DNA from: DATFRY01 sp035489015
Lineage (GTDB): Bacteria > Myxococcota_A > Polyangia > Haliangiales > Haliangiaceae
Direction of reading: 5' to 3'
NCBI GenBank assembly: GCA_035489015.1
Contig: DATHKR010000338.1
Location: forward strand, 26,309-90,308
Length of the DNA: 64,000 bases
This document shows positions 22,925-30,552 of this stretch, piece after piece (the first letter of the stretch is position 1; each line of letters begins with the position of its first letter). A program made the translations under genes and the position numbers. The notes beneath the pieces are model-generated. The model saw only the letters and a list, made by a program, of their open reading frames with translations, did no database searches and was not told the origin of the DNA.

Positions 22925-24340
22925 TCAGGGGGTGGCGCCGAAGAGGGTCGACGTGATGGGCTTGGCGAGCCGGGTCACGCACAGTTCGGCGTGGTCGGCT
23001 TCGCGCTCGATACCGATGGCGGGGAACCCTTCGATGAGGGCCGCTTCCAGCGTGGTGCCGGAGCCGACGAACGGATCGAGGACGGCTCCGCCGGGCGGGG
23101 TGACGAGCCGGATCAGCCACCGCATCAGGGCGAGCGGTTTGACCGTGGTGTGCGCGGTGCCGTCCGCCAGCCGGGGACGCTCTGAGGCCGGGGCCTTCGC
23201 CTCGTAGCGGAAGACGGTGAAGAAGCGGGATGCGCCGCCCTTGTCGCCGTGTGTCGGGCGTTCGGTCCGGGCCATGCCGCGCGAGGTCGCGTCCTGCGCG
23301 TACAGGCTCGTGGACTTGAAGGCGCCCCCGGCCTTGCCCTTTGCTGCGCTGGTGCTGCCCCCGCTCTGCGCGTCCATCTCCGCGACGGGGCAGCCGGGTA
23401 CGCACCCGTCTGCGCACGCGTCTCCCACGACCTGCCCGTCGTCATCGAGGAGCGGCGGGTGGGTGAGGATCACGTTCGTCGGCCAACGGCCCGCAACGTG
23501 CGCGGAGTCCTCCCGGGCCCCGGTCCGTTCGCCGCCGGTGTCGCCGTTGCGGGGACTGTCGATGCCCACCACGGACGCGCACTTCTGCCGGTAGTCCTGC
23601 CCGGCGACGGTCCGACAGTCGTCGATGTTGAGGGCCCCGGTGCCGTGCTGAAGGACGTTCACGACGACGGTCCCGGAGAGCGGCCTACGGGCGAGAACGA
23701 TGGGCTCGTGGGCGGGCTTGAGTGCCGTGCCCCACCCGTCCCAGCGGGCCGCATCGGCGGTGGCCGGGGCGGTGATCTGGCGTTCCCCCTCGTTGCCTTT
23801 CGCCATTCTCGTAGGGGCCCGGCCGTCCGCCTGCCAGGAACCGGCCGACCGGTTAGCGCTATGCGCGCTTGCCCCTACTACCTCGCGCTGCGCCCCGGCC
23901 GCCTTGTCGATGGCCTTGGAAACATCGTGTGATTTCGGGAAGCCACTGCCGTAGATCCAGTCGATGCTGTCGCGGATCTCGAACCCGGCGATGCGGATCG
24001 ACAGCGTCATCAGGTCCACGGTGCGGGCACCAGCGAACGCCAGCACGTGACCGCCCGGCTTCAGGACCCGTAGGCACTCGTCCCACACACCAGGCGGTGG
24101 CACGAAACGATCCCACTCGCGGCCCATGAACCCGCGCCCATCCGGCACGTGCGTCCGGTCGCCTGCCATCCATGCGGCTATCGCTGACAGAACCGTCGCG
24201 GCTGCCAACTCGGTCAACCCGTAGGGCGGGTCGGTGACGATGGAGTCCACGGACGCGTCGGCCAGGGTGGGCAGCACGGTGAGGCAGTCGCCGAGGTACA
24301 GGGTGATCCCGGCGTCCGTGTCCTCCCAGTAGGCGTCCAC
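22925..24340 (-). CDS. DNA methyltransferase, beta-class, DPPY type
   Basis: 471 aa from a GTG. TDPPYGL (36-42) and late motif I DPFVGSGTT (422-430) give the beta-class order; DPPY favours N6-adenine. A large central insert (about 110-390) with Cys-containing stretches holds the target-recognition region, as in other actinobacterial phage methylases. No cognate nuclease nearby. It probably marks phage DNA against restriction. Confidence 0.88.
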   Translation of the reverse strand: MDAYWEDTDAGITLYLGDCLTVLPTLADASVDSIVTDPPYGLTELAAATVLSAIAAWMAGDRTHVPDGRGFMGREWDRFVPPPGVWDECLRVLKPGGHVLAFAGARTVDLMTLSIRIAGFEIRDSIDWIYGSGFPKSHDVSKAIDKAAGAQREVVGASAHSANRSAGSWQADGRAPTRMAKGNEGERQITAPATADAARWDGWGTALKPAHEPIVLARRPLSGTVVVNVLQHGTGALNIDDCRTVAGQDYRQKCASVVGIDSPRNGDTGGERTGAREDSAHVAGRWPTNVILTHPPLLDDDGQVVGDACADGCVPGCPVAEMDAQSGGSTSAAKGKAGGAFKSTSLYAQDATSRGMARTERPTHGDKGGASRFFTVFRYEAKAPASERPRLADGTAHTTVKPLALMRWLIRLVTPPGGAVLDPFVGSGTTLEAALIEGFPAIGIEREADHAELCVTRLAKPITSTLFGATP

Positions 24341-24858
24341 TACGCCACCCCTGCCTGCTCGTTGCGGCGGCCCCAGGTGGTGCGTGCGGGGTCGGTGCTG
24401 GCGCGGCCCTGGCCGAACGCCTCGGCGAGCGTCTTGACGATCGGGACGGGCACGGTGACCGCGTCGCCGGGGTCGATGTCGCGGTGGCCGAGCTGGGTGA
24501 CGTCGACGGACTGGACGTTGGCCTTGAACTGGCGGAGCGCGATCAGTTCTTCGTCCTTAGCGGCGAGCTGCTGCTCGGCTGCGGTGGCACGGTGTTCGGC
24601 TTCGTCGTAGCGGACGGCCTTGGCGTTGATGTCGTCGCGGATGTCGTGGGCTTCGTCGAGCTGCAGGCGGAGCCCCCCGGCGAGGAGCAGGGCCCCGTCG
24701 AGGCGGAACGCCGCGTTGTCCAGCGCCGCCTCCAGTTCGGCGACCCGCGGCCGGAGTGTGTTCAGCTCCTTGCCCTGCACGCCGGCGAGTGCGGCGAGGC
24801 CCAACCACGACAGCTTCCGGTGCCGGGCGACGGCCTTCACGGTGTCTACGGTGCTCAC
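24340..24858 (-). CDS. Hypothetical coiled-coil protein (172 aa)
   Basis: GTG start; its stop overlaps the methyltransferase start by one base. Residues 30-115 form a long coiled coil ('VAELEAALDNAAFRLDGALL', 'EAEHRATAAEQQLAAKDEEL'). A short beta-rich C-terminus follows. Probably structural or scaffolding; function unknown. Confidence 0.6.
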   Translation of the reverse strand: MSTVDTVKAVARHRKLSWLGLAALAGVQGKELNTLRPRVAELEAALDNAAFRLDGALLLAGGLRLQLDEAHDIRDDINAKAVRYDEAEHRATAAEQQLAAKDEELIALRQFKANVQSVDVTQLGHRDIDPGDAVTVPVPIVKTLAEAFGQGRASTDPARTTWGRRNEQAGVA

Positions 24859-25217
24859 AGTTCCGCCGCCTTCCGCTGGTCCTGCTGGGTACGGGAGTTG
24901 GCGCAGGTGGTTGCCGCCGTCAGCGCGTCGAACGTCTGGACGTCCCCGACATCGAGCGCGGACCGGATCATTCGCAGCGCCGTGTCGGCGGGCAGATCGC
25001 CCGAGTCCCACAGGCAGATGACGACCTCGGCCAGGTTCCGTTTCGCCGCGATGTGCCGGGCGGAGCGGGCGTAGAAGTCGCGGGATTCTGTGGTGTCCGC
25101 GAGCTCCTTAGCCAGCCGGGCAACCTCTGCGTCGAGGCGCAGCGTCTGAGCCTCACGGATCCGGGCGATCTCGACAGCCTCAGCGATCTCGCCGCAGGTG
25201 CAGGTCTCAGTGCTCAT
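24855..25217 (-). CDS. Hypothetical helical protein (120 aa)
   Basis: Begins 'MSTETCTCGEIAEAVEIARI', with a short Cys motif, then long helices. Coupled by ATGA upstream and GTGA downstream. No family recognised. Confidence 0.55.
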   Translation of the reverse strand: MSTETCTCGEIAEAVEIARIREAQTLRLDAEVARLAKELADTTESRDFYARSARHIAAKRNLAEVVICLWDSGDLPADTALRMIRSALDVGDVQTFDALTAATTCANSRTQQDQRKAAEL

Positions 25218-25420
25218 GATCGGTTCCCCCTGGTGCGGTCGTATGCGGTGAGCCCGAGGACGGCGAGCAACATGGCGCGGTCGTCTTCATCACGGGCGTG
25301 GGCGCGGACGGTGCGGGCTGCGGCGGCCATGTCGCGGGCCTCCAGCTCGCTGGTGCCGATGAGCGTGGCTTCCGTGGCGACGATCTCCGGGCCGATGCCG
25401 TGGGTGCGGCGGATGCTCAT
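25214..25420 (-). CDS. Hypothetical protein (68 aa)
   Basis: Small helical protein ('TSELEARDMAAAARTVRAHA') with ATGA overlaps at both ends. Function unknown. Confidence 0.5.
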   Translation of the reverse strand: MSIRRTHGIGPEIVATEATLIGTSELEARDMAAAARTVRAHARDEDDRAMLLAVLGLTAYDRTRGNRS

Positions 25421-25680
25421 GCGGTCCCCCCGGTGCGGCGGAGTGTCGGGGCGGGCGGCTTGTGCCGGTGGTTTTTCGTGTCGACGCGGGCCGCCCAGGC
25501 GTCGAGGTCGGTCTCGACGTGGCCGGAGTTGTAGCTGTCCTCGAAGTCGGGGTCGCGGTTGGTGACGTGGAGCGCCCGGACCAGCCCGGCGCCTAGCCGC
25601 TGCTGAACGGCCGGGTCGGCGTCGGGGAGGTCGCATAGGGCGGCGGCCAGGATGGTCGTCTCGGGGCGGAGGATCGTCAT
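25417..25680 (-). CDS. Hypothetical protein (87 aa)
   Basis: Helical N-terminus followed by 'NRDPDFEDSYNSGHVETDLD' and a basic, proline-rich tail. ATGA-coupled at both ends. Function unknown. Confidence 0.5.
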   Translation of the reverse strand: MTILRPETTILAAALCDLPDADPAVQQRLGAGLVRALHVTNRDPDFEDSYNSGHVETDLDAWAARVDTKNHRHKPPAPTLRRTGGTA

Positions 25681-25853
25681 GCCGCCCTCCGCCTGCGCTG
25701 GTTGTGGATGACGTCCATGAGCGCCTCGTAGTGCTCGCGCTCGCAGGGCTGCCAGCCCGCCTCCCGGCCGTGCTCGGCGAGGAACCGGTGGTCGGCCTGG
25801 GCGAGTTGGAAAACTTCGAGGTCAGCGGCGGGGAGCTTCGTGAGGGTGACCAT
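25677..25853 (-). CDS. Hypothetical small protein (58 aa)
   Basis: ATG at the overlap with the next gene's stop; a GTG one codon earlier is possible. Contains 'REAGWQPCEREHYEALMDVI' and a basic end 'HNQRRRR'. Function unknown. Confidence 0.5.
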   Translation of the reverse strand: MVTLTKLPAADLEVFQLAQADHRFLAEHGREAGWQPCEREHYEALMDVIHNQRRRRAA

Positions 25854-26101
25854 CACGCCGCCGCCTTCACTGCTGCGGCCTGCTTGGCGACGGCTGCTCG
25901 TACTCCGTCGCGCCACTCGCTGACGGCCGCAACCAGCCGATCAGCTCCGGCTACTGCGTCCTCGTCATCGAACGCGGCGAGGAGGGTCACAGCGATCTGG
26001 TGGCCCGGGTTCAGGAAGGTGAGTGCCGGGGCTGCGTTGGTGTAGTCGTCGTGCTCGATGCGGATGTCCGTGCCGACGCGGAGCCGGAAGGTGGCGGTCA
26101 T
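25853..26101 (-). CDS. Hypothetical protein (82 aa)
   Basis: Beta-rich first half ('FRLRVGTDIRIEHDDY'), then an alanine-rich helix. Overlaps its neighbours. Function unknown. Confidence 0.5.
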   Translation of the reverse strand: MTATFRLRVGTDIRIEHDDYTNAAPALTFLNPGHQIAVTLLAAFDDEDAVAGADRLVAAVSEWRDGVRAAVAKQAAAVKAAA

Positions 26102-26700
26102 GCGGCCACCGCCTGACGTGCGGCGTCGTACTGGCGGATGCCGAACAGGATGGCGTGGCAGGCGAACAGGTACTCCCACGAGAAGTCCTCGAAGTCCTTC
26201 TCCCAGTCGTTCGGGAAGCGCAGCCGGTAGTCGCCGTGGCGGAACGAGGCAACCGCGTACTCGGCGGTGCCCCGGTACTCCAGGCTGTGCTCGTCCGAGT
26301 GCAGGATCTGCTTGCCGACCGCTTCGACCAGACCCGGATGGCGACTCTCGCCCTTTGCGGCCTCGCCGATCACCCAGGTGCGGAAGAGGTCCTCCGACCA
26401 GTCCTGAACCTTCCCGGCAGTCACCTTCTCCTGCCAGTAGCCGGGGTTGATGCCGCCGCTGCTCGAACCCCGGAACACGTCGAAGATGTCCTTGGTCGGG
26501 TAGATCGAGAAGCCGAAGCTGAAGCCGTCGCCGCGCAGGAACGCGTTGTGCGGCCAGGTGATCAGGTCGAAGCGGTAGAAGCCGCCGTCAGGGTCGGCGA
26601 ACACGAGGTGCCGGTACAGGCCGTCGTCGTGCAGGACGGTCATCTCGTGGCCACGGGTCTCGCGGGCGAAGCGGGCAGCCGCCTCGGGGTAGTCGGTCAT
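26098..26700 (-). CDS. Hypothetical protein (200 aa)
   Basis: Aromatic-rich globular protein ('FADPDGGFYRFDLITWPHNA', 'FGFSIYPTKDIFDVF'). Well-formed alpha/beta composition and good codon bias argue for a real enzyme or binding domain, but I cannot place it. ATGA-coupled on both sides. Confidence 0.6.
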   Translation of the reverse strand: MTDYPEAAARFARETRGHEMTVLHDDGLYRHLVFADPDGGFYRFDLITWPHNAFLRGDGFSFGFSIYPTKDIFDVFRGSSSGGINPGYWQEKVTAGKVQDWSEDLFRTWVIGEAAKGESRHPGLVEAVGKQILHSDEHSLEYRGTAEYAVASFRHGDYRLRFPNDWEKDFEDFSWEYLFACHAILFGIRQYDAARQAVAA

Positions 26701-26933
26701 GCCGGGCCTCCAGCCGATGCGCGGTGTACCCAGGAGGCGATGGTGAGGACCGTCGAGGACTCCCACCCGGCGAGCCAGGCGAGCGTCGACAGGTCATAGG
26801 CGCCCAGCTCGACTCCGGCTTGCGCCAGCACGTGGTGCAGGACCGCCGTGTTGCCGTTGCCGTCCAGCCACGGCCCCGGTGAGGACTCCACCGGCCCTGA
26901 CGGGACGTCGGGGAGATTCGGTTCAGTGCTCAT
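26697..26933 (-). CDS. Hypothetical protein (78 aa)
   Basis: Proline-rich start, then a hydrophobic helix-rich part ('LSTLAWLAGWESSTVLTIAS'). Overlaps the next gene by 11 bases. Function unknown. Confidence 0.5.
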   Translation of the reverse strand: MSTEPNLPDVPSGPVESSPGPWLDGNGNTAVLHHVLAQAGVELGAYDLSTLAWLAGWESSTVLTIASWVHRASAGGPA

Positions 26934-27135
26934 CGGACGCCTCCGGTGGCGTGTAGTTGCGGCCCCGCAGGTCGGGGTCGATGTCGAGGAAGTCGTGCCA
27001 GTCGACGAGGAGATAGGACGACGGGGACTCTCCGCGCTCGGCGAGGTGCTGCTCGGCGTGCGCCCGCAGCTCCGCGATCTGCTGCTCCAGCGAGGCCTGC
27101 GGTACGTCCAGGCGGGCGATGTCGGCGGCAGTCAT
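26923..27135 (-). CDS. Hypothetical protein (70 aa)
   Basis: Helical 'ASLEQQIAELRAHAEQHLAE' then an acidic tail. Coupled to the following gene by ATGA. Function unknown. Confidence 0.5.
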   Translation of the reverse strand: MTAADIARLDVPQASLEQQIAELRAHAEQHLAERGESPSSYLLVDWHDFLDIDPDLRGRNYTPPEASDEH

Positions 27136-27347
27136 CGGGACGCCTCCGTCGCTTGGGTGAGGACCTCGGCACACTCGGGGCCAATGTCGCGCCCGTCGAT
27201 CCGCCGCCACCCCTCAGAGCGAGCCCGGCGGCGCAGTTCGACGGCGGCCTCCCAGGGGAATCCCTGCTCCGTCTCGCCGCACAGTGAGATGTCGTTGCGG
27301 AGGGCGTGCCCCTCGCAGTCCAGGAAGCGGACAGTTCGCACACTCAT
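27132..27347 (-). CDS. Hypothetical protein (71 aa)
   Basis: Mixed alpha/beta with two Cys and a 'EGWRRIDGRDIGPECAE' stretch. Its ribosome site (AGGAGG) lies within the 17-aa ORF upstream. Function unknown. Confidence 0.5.
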   Translation of the reverse strand: MSVRTVRFLDCEGHALRNDISLCGETEQGFPWEAAVELRRRARSEGWRRIDGRDIGPECAEVLTQATEASR

Positions 27348-27397
27348 GAGGTCGCCTCCTCGGTCTGGCGGCGCAGGTTGTCAGCTCGGGCGCTCAT
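27344..27397 (-). CDS. Possible 17-aa coupled micro-ORF
   Basis: Encodes MSARADNLRRQTEEATS. Its ATG overlaps the upstream stop and its stop overlaps the downstream ATG, both as ATGA, so ribosomes could pass through without a gap. It carries the ribosome site of the next gene. It may be a real peptide or just a coupling device. Confidence 0.4.
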   Translation of the reverse strand: MSARADNLRRQTEEATS

Positions 27398-27696
27398 CGG
27401 ACTTCACCGGCCCGTCGGGTCAGCAGCTCGACGGCCTCACGCAGCCCGGCAATGTGCTGCGGGGTGTGGGTGAAATCGGCGTCGCACGCCCGGTCCTCGA
27501 TCAGAGCAGCAGCAGCCAGGTAGGTGTCCGGAGTCCGGCGGGCCAGCTCGGCGCGCAGGCGGTCGACCTCGGCGAGAGTGGCGGCCACGATCTCGGCGCG
27601 GTAGGCATCGATCCGTGCGCTCGCCCGGTCGGATCGCTCCGGAGAGTGCGGGCCGCCCACCATCAGCGCGGCATACAAGGCCTTGCGGGCGCTCAT
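27394..27696 (-). CDS. Hypothetical protein (100 aa)
   Basis: Begins MSARKALYAALMVGG, sharing the MSAR opening with the micro-ORF downstream. Long helix 'IVAATLAEVDRLRAELARR'. Resembles short helical proteins common in Streptomyces phages. Function unknown. Confidence 0.55.
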   Translation of the reverse strand: MSARKALYAALMVGGPHSPERSDRASARIDAYRAEIVAATLAEVDRLRAELARRTPDTYLAAAALIEDRACDADFTHTPQHIAGLREAVELLTRRAGEVR

Positions 27697-28256
27697 GACG
27701 TCACCGCCGATGCGGGGATGAAGCGAGCGTTGTCGGGGTAGCGCTCGCGCCACTTCGGCGGGATCACGCCCTGGTACCAGAGATCCCGAGTGGCAACTGT
27801 GCGGCCGTCGAAGAACTCGATGTCGAAGCGGTGCCCACTGAATCCCTTGAAGGTGTCGCCGGGGCGGTCGTCACCGAGGATGTAGTGCGTCCCGTCGACC
27901 ACAACCCGCTTCGTCGGGTCGTCGCCGTCACGGGTGCCGCCCGGACCCCAGAACGAGTCGTTATGGTCGACAGACCGCTCGACAGCCACGGTGATCGTGT
28001 AGACCGTGTCGGAACCGTCCGGCTGACCCACTGTGTAAGCGGCGTGCATCGCACTGCCGCCCAAGCCGTCCTCGGTGAACTCCCCGATGCTCCGGGACGT
28101 GCCACCCGTCCCCTCCGGCAGGTCGGCGACCAGCGTGAGGATGGACTGCCAGGAGGCGTGACGGACCGGGTGGGTCACCCGGCAGCCATCCTCGTGGACA
28201 ACTTCGCCGTCGACCGTGCGCGGGCCGAACATGCAGCTGCACTTCACGGCGTTCAT
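27693..28256 (-). CDS. Hypothetical protein (187 aa)
   Basis: Starts with a Cys-containing segment 'MNAVKCSCMFGPRTVDGE'. The remainder is beta-rich ('DTVYTITVAVERSVDHNDSF', 'THYILGDDRPGDTFKGFSG'). Could be a small ligand-binding or structural domain. No family recognised. Confidence 0.55.
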   Translation of the reverse strand: MNAVKCSCMFGPRTVDGEVVHEDGCRVTHPVRHASWQSILTLVADLPEGTGGTSRSIGEFTEDGLGGSAMHAAYTVGQPDGSDTVYTITVAVERSVDHNDSFWGPGGTRDGDDPTKRVVVDGTHYILGDDRPGDTFKGFSGHRFDIEFFDGRTVATRDLWYQGVIPPKWRERYPDNARFIPASAVTS

Positions 28257-28660
28257 GCCGCACCTCCGACGAGCTGGCGGGCCAGTGCTGCGATGTCCGC
28301 GACGAGGGCGGCAGGCGCGGGGATCGAGACCGCGGCCAGGTCCTCGTACTCATCCAGGCGGCCCCGGAGGAGGACCCGCATGTCGTTGTCCCGCTCGAAC
28401 CGGGCCAACTCCTCGCGGTCACTCACCATCGCCGACCAGTACGTGTAGAACAGGGCGTTCAGCGCGGCCGGACGGTCCCTCTCGGGCAGGCGGTCCCAGG
28501 CGTGGCGGCCGATGTCCTCGACCTGGAAGCCCTCCGGACGGGTCTCCGTCAGAAAGTCCTCGGCGGCATCGAACGACGCCTCCCACACGGACAGCTCAGG
28601 GATGTCTTCGACCAGGCCGAAGAAGGCGGCAGGGTCAGGGTTCTGGTTGGATGGAGACAC
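28253..28660 (-). CDS. Hypothetical helical protein (135 aa)
   Basis: GTG with AAAGAAGA upstream. Acidic helical protein ('LVEDIPELSVWEASFDAAED', 'ALNALFYTYWSAMVSDREEL'). First gene after the Xis-like regulator, following a 98-base gap. Function unknown. Confidence 0.55.
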   Translation of the reverse strand: MSPSNQNPDPAAFFGLVEDIPELSVWEASFDAAEDFLTETRPEGFQVEDIGRHAWDRLPERDRPAALNALFYTYWSAMVSDREELARFERDNDMRVLLRGRLDEYEDLAAVSIPAPAALVADIAALARQLVGGAA

Positions 28661-28729
28661 GACGGTCTTCTTTCGCTTGCAGGTAGTTGCAGGTGAGGGA
28701 GTCCTCTAGGCCCCGGCTGCCGGTCTCTG

Positions 28730-28741
28730 ACCACCGGTGGT
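28730..28741. promoter_or_regulatory. 12-bp palindrome downstream of the Xis-like gene
   Basis: ACCACCGGTGGT is perfectly symmetric and lies between the Xis-like stop and the 135-aa gene. It could be an operator or part of an imperfect terminator flanked by GCCCC/GGGGC. Confidence 0.35.
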
Positions 28742-28758
28742 TGGGGCTGTTTGCCGCG

Positions 28759-29094
28759 TCAGGCGGCAGGTACGAGCGGCTTGGCGGTGGAGCGGCGGGG
28801 CTCCGGCGGCCGGCCCTCGGCGCGGGCCTCTACTGCCGCCGCGTACTCCCGGCCGCCCTGCTCTGCGATCCAGGCGTCTATGTCCTCGATGAACGCGGCG
28901 ACGGGCTTGCCGAGAAGGAACGACTTCGGCCCTTTGTCGGCCATCCGCCACTTCCGGAAGGTGTTCGGGGAGATGCCCAGACGGGTCGCGATTCCGGGGA
29001 GGAGTACTTCACCGGTCTCGGGGTCCGTGTAGTCGTAGATCCAGACAACCCCGGGCGGGGGCTTCTGCTGGGCCAACTTCCTGGTCTTCGTCAC
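28759..29094 (-). CDS. Excisionase-like HTH protein (111 aa)
   Basis: GTG coupled to the preceding HTH gene. Core 'PGIATRLGISPNTFRKWRMA' followed by 'IEDIDAWIAEQ' is the small winged HTH of excisionases and MerR-like directionality factors. It sits about 1.4 kb from the integrase and divergent from it, and could direct excision or regulate the early operon. A proline-rich N-terminus and basic C-terminus flank the domain. Confidence 0.7.
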   Translation of the reverse strand: MTKTRKLAQQKPPPGVVWIYDYTDPETGEVLLPGIATRLGISPNTFRKWRMADKGPKSFLLGKPVAAFIEDIDAWIAEQGGREYAAAVEARAEGRPPEPRRSTAKPLVPAA

Positions 29095-29411
29095 TGGGGT
29101 ACTCCTGGGGGTGGGGGCGGGGGCAGCGCATCTGACTTTCGACTGCGGTCTTGATCCGATTCGTTCTGTTCTGGAGACGCTGGGGGCGCGAAAAGCACCA
29201 GTACGGCGACGCCGGTGACCTCCGCGATGCGGTGGGCGACTTCGATGGGGCAGTCGGTGAGCTTGCCGGTGAGGAGGTGTCCGATCAGGCTGTGGTAGCT
29301 GAGTCCGATCTCCTTGGCGAGCTCTCGCGTGCTGTAGGGCACCCCTCTCCCGGGGTGATCCATCACCCATCTCAGGATGTGTGGGGCGCGGAGGTTATAG
29401 CGGACGTTCAA
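29091..29411 (-). CDS. HTH regulator, Cro-like (106 aa)
   Basis: TTG start with GGAG six bases upstream. 'STRELAKEIGLSYHSLIGHL' is an XRE-type HTH (about 27-46). The C-terminus is proline-rich. First gene of the leftward early operon and divergent from the repressor, the usual place of a Cro-type control protein. Known function not established. Confidence 0.72.
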   Translation of the reverse strand: MNVRYNLRAPHILRWVMDHPGRGVPYSTRELAKEIGLSYHSLIGHLLTGKLTDCPIEVAHRIAEVTGVAVLVLFAPPASPEQNESDQDRSRKSDALPPPPPPGVPQ

Positions 29412-29472
29412 AGGATCTCCATCGGAACGGTGCGGCTCTCGATGGGAACAGTGAATCAGATCAAACCCGCTG

Positions 29473-29545
29473 CGTCTACAGATCCGAACGGCCGGAAGTG
29501 AAGTTTCCCTGAACCGACCGCTTAGTTACCATCAACCTGTAGACG
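29473..29545. promoter_or_regulatory. Inverted 9-bp boxes in the divergent immunity region
   Basis: CGTCTACAG (29473-29481) and its reverse complement CTGTAGACG (29537-29545) face each other 64 bases apart, about six helical turns. A third, weaker copy TTGTAGAGT overlaps the repressor promoter -10. The smaller dyad AGACG-ATT-CGTCT overlaps the second box. Likely operators for the repressor or Cro-like protein. Confidence 0.55.
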
Positions 29546-29567
29546 ATTCGTCTTTGTGCGTCGATGG

Positions 29568-29597
29568 TTGTACGGCCTGGCCTGCCATTTGTAGAGT
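29568..29597 (+). promoter_or_regulatory. Candidate repressor promoter
   Basis: TTGTAC (29568-29573), an 18-bp spacer and TAGAGT (29592-29597), 56 bases before the repressor ATG. The -10 falls in a partial copy of the 9-bp box, which would allow autoregulation. Confidence 0.5.
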
Positions 29598-29653
29598 CAG
29601 CGCGGACTACACGAGAGACAGTCGGTGTGAATGAGACCCGAGGAGACAGCGGC

Positions 29654-30112
29654 ATGGAGGCACCTGCCCCCACCCCCACCCGCGACGACACCACGTCCGG
29701 TCTTCCCGACAACCTTGTCAGGGACATGGACCGCGACGCCCTGAGCCAGATGATCCGCGAGATCAACGACGACGGGCGCGGCGTCTCCTACCGGCAGATG
29801 GCCGACCGCTCGGCAGCAGCCGGCGTCCCGCTGTCCAAGCCGTATTTCCAGAAGATGGCCACGAACTCCATTGCCACCGCCCCCACTCCTGAGCGACTGG
29901 AAGCCATCTCCTTCGGCCTCCAGAGGCCGCTCACCGTGGTGCAGCGCGCCGCCGCGATCCAGTTTCTGAACTACAAGGCCACTGAGCTCGCCGGCTACGA
30001 CGAGGACGTGCGCGTCATCGTCGCCCACCTCGCGGGCATGGAGAAGGGTGAGATCCGCCGCTGGAAGGCGATGATCGAGGCCGACGAGCGCGCAAAACGG
30101 GACGCCGAATAG
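29654..30112 (+). CDS. Probable phage repressor (152 aa)
   Basis: ATG with GAGGAG eight bases upstream; a GTG at 29627 is less likely. 'GVSYRQMADRSAAAGVPLSK' to 'FQKMATN' (43-70) is an HTH, followed by a domain ('LEAISFGLQRPLTVVQRAAA') seen in actinobacterial regulators that pair with prophage integrases. Divergent from the Cro-like gene and next to the integrase, it is the best immunity-repressor candidate. No protease or RecA-cleavage motif, so induction is not by self-cleavage. Confidence 0.68.
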   Translation: MEAPAPTPTRDDTTSGLPDNLVRDMDRDALSQMIREINDDGRGVSYRQMADRSAAAGVPLSKPYFQKMATNSIATAPTPERLEAISFGLQRPLTVVQRAAAIQFLNYKATELAGYDEDVRVIVAHLAGMEKGEIRRWKAMIEADERAKRDAE

Positions 30113-30172
30113 TCATACAAGTCGCTGGCCTGCGGTTCTACTTGATGCCTGAACTGGATCCATAACAGACCG

Positions 30173-30201
30173 TTGAAGACCGACCCAAGTCGGGTTATGT
30201 T
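30173..30201 (+). promoter_or_regulatory. Promoter for the integrase unit with a dyad in its spacer
   Basis: TTGAAG (30173-30178), 17-bp spacer, TATGTT (30196-30201). The spacer carries CCGAC-CCAA-GTCGG, so a bound regulator could block or twist the promoter. The same dyad may act as a weak terminator for the repressor gene. Confidence 0.55.
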
Positions 30202-30267
30202 TCCGGGTCCGGACACTTTCACCACAGGGGTCCCCCACCTCCCTGATTGCCCCAGAGGGGGTAGATC

Positions 30268-30552
30268 GTGCTCAATATCAACTTCGAGTTGTCGGCCAGC
30301 CTTTCCGAGGACGCGCCCGTCCGTATCAAGGAAGGCCGGGGGTGGGTGAACTACGAGCTCGCCGGCGGACTGTTCCTCCCGGAAGGGGTAGCGGCTCTCA
30401 ATTCGGCCGTCACGCAGCTCCTCGCCGGGGGACAGTGGTTCCAACTGTGGCGTGGCGAGGTCATAACGGCGCGCTCACCGGCGTTCAAGGGGGCGCGTCA
30501 TGGCCGGGTATATCGAGGACCGCTGGTACAAGAAGGGCCCCGCAGACCCTGA
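30268..30552 (+). CDS. Hypothetical protein overlapping the integrase (94 aa)
   Basis: GTG start behind GAGGGGG. The last 53 bases overlap the integrase start in another frame. Residues 1-70 are amphipathic ('WVNYELAGGLFLPEGVAALN'). Coupling to the integrase suggests a role in its control or a directionality function; no family recognised. Confidence 0.5.
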   Translation: MLNINFELSASLSEDAPVRIKEGRGWVNYELAGGLFLPEGVAALNSAVTQLLAGGQWFQLWRGEVITARSPAFKGARHGRVYRGPLVQEGPRRP

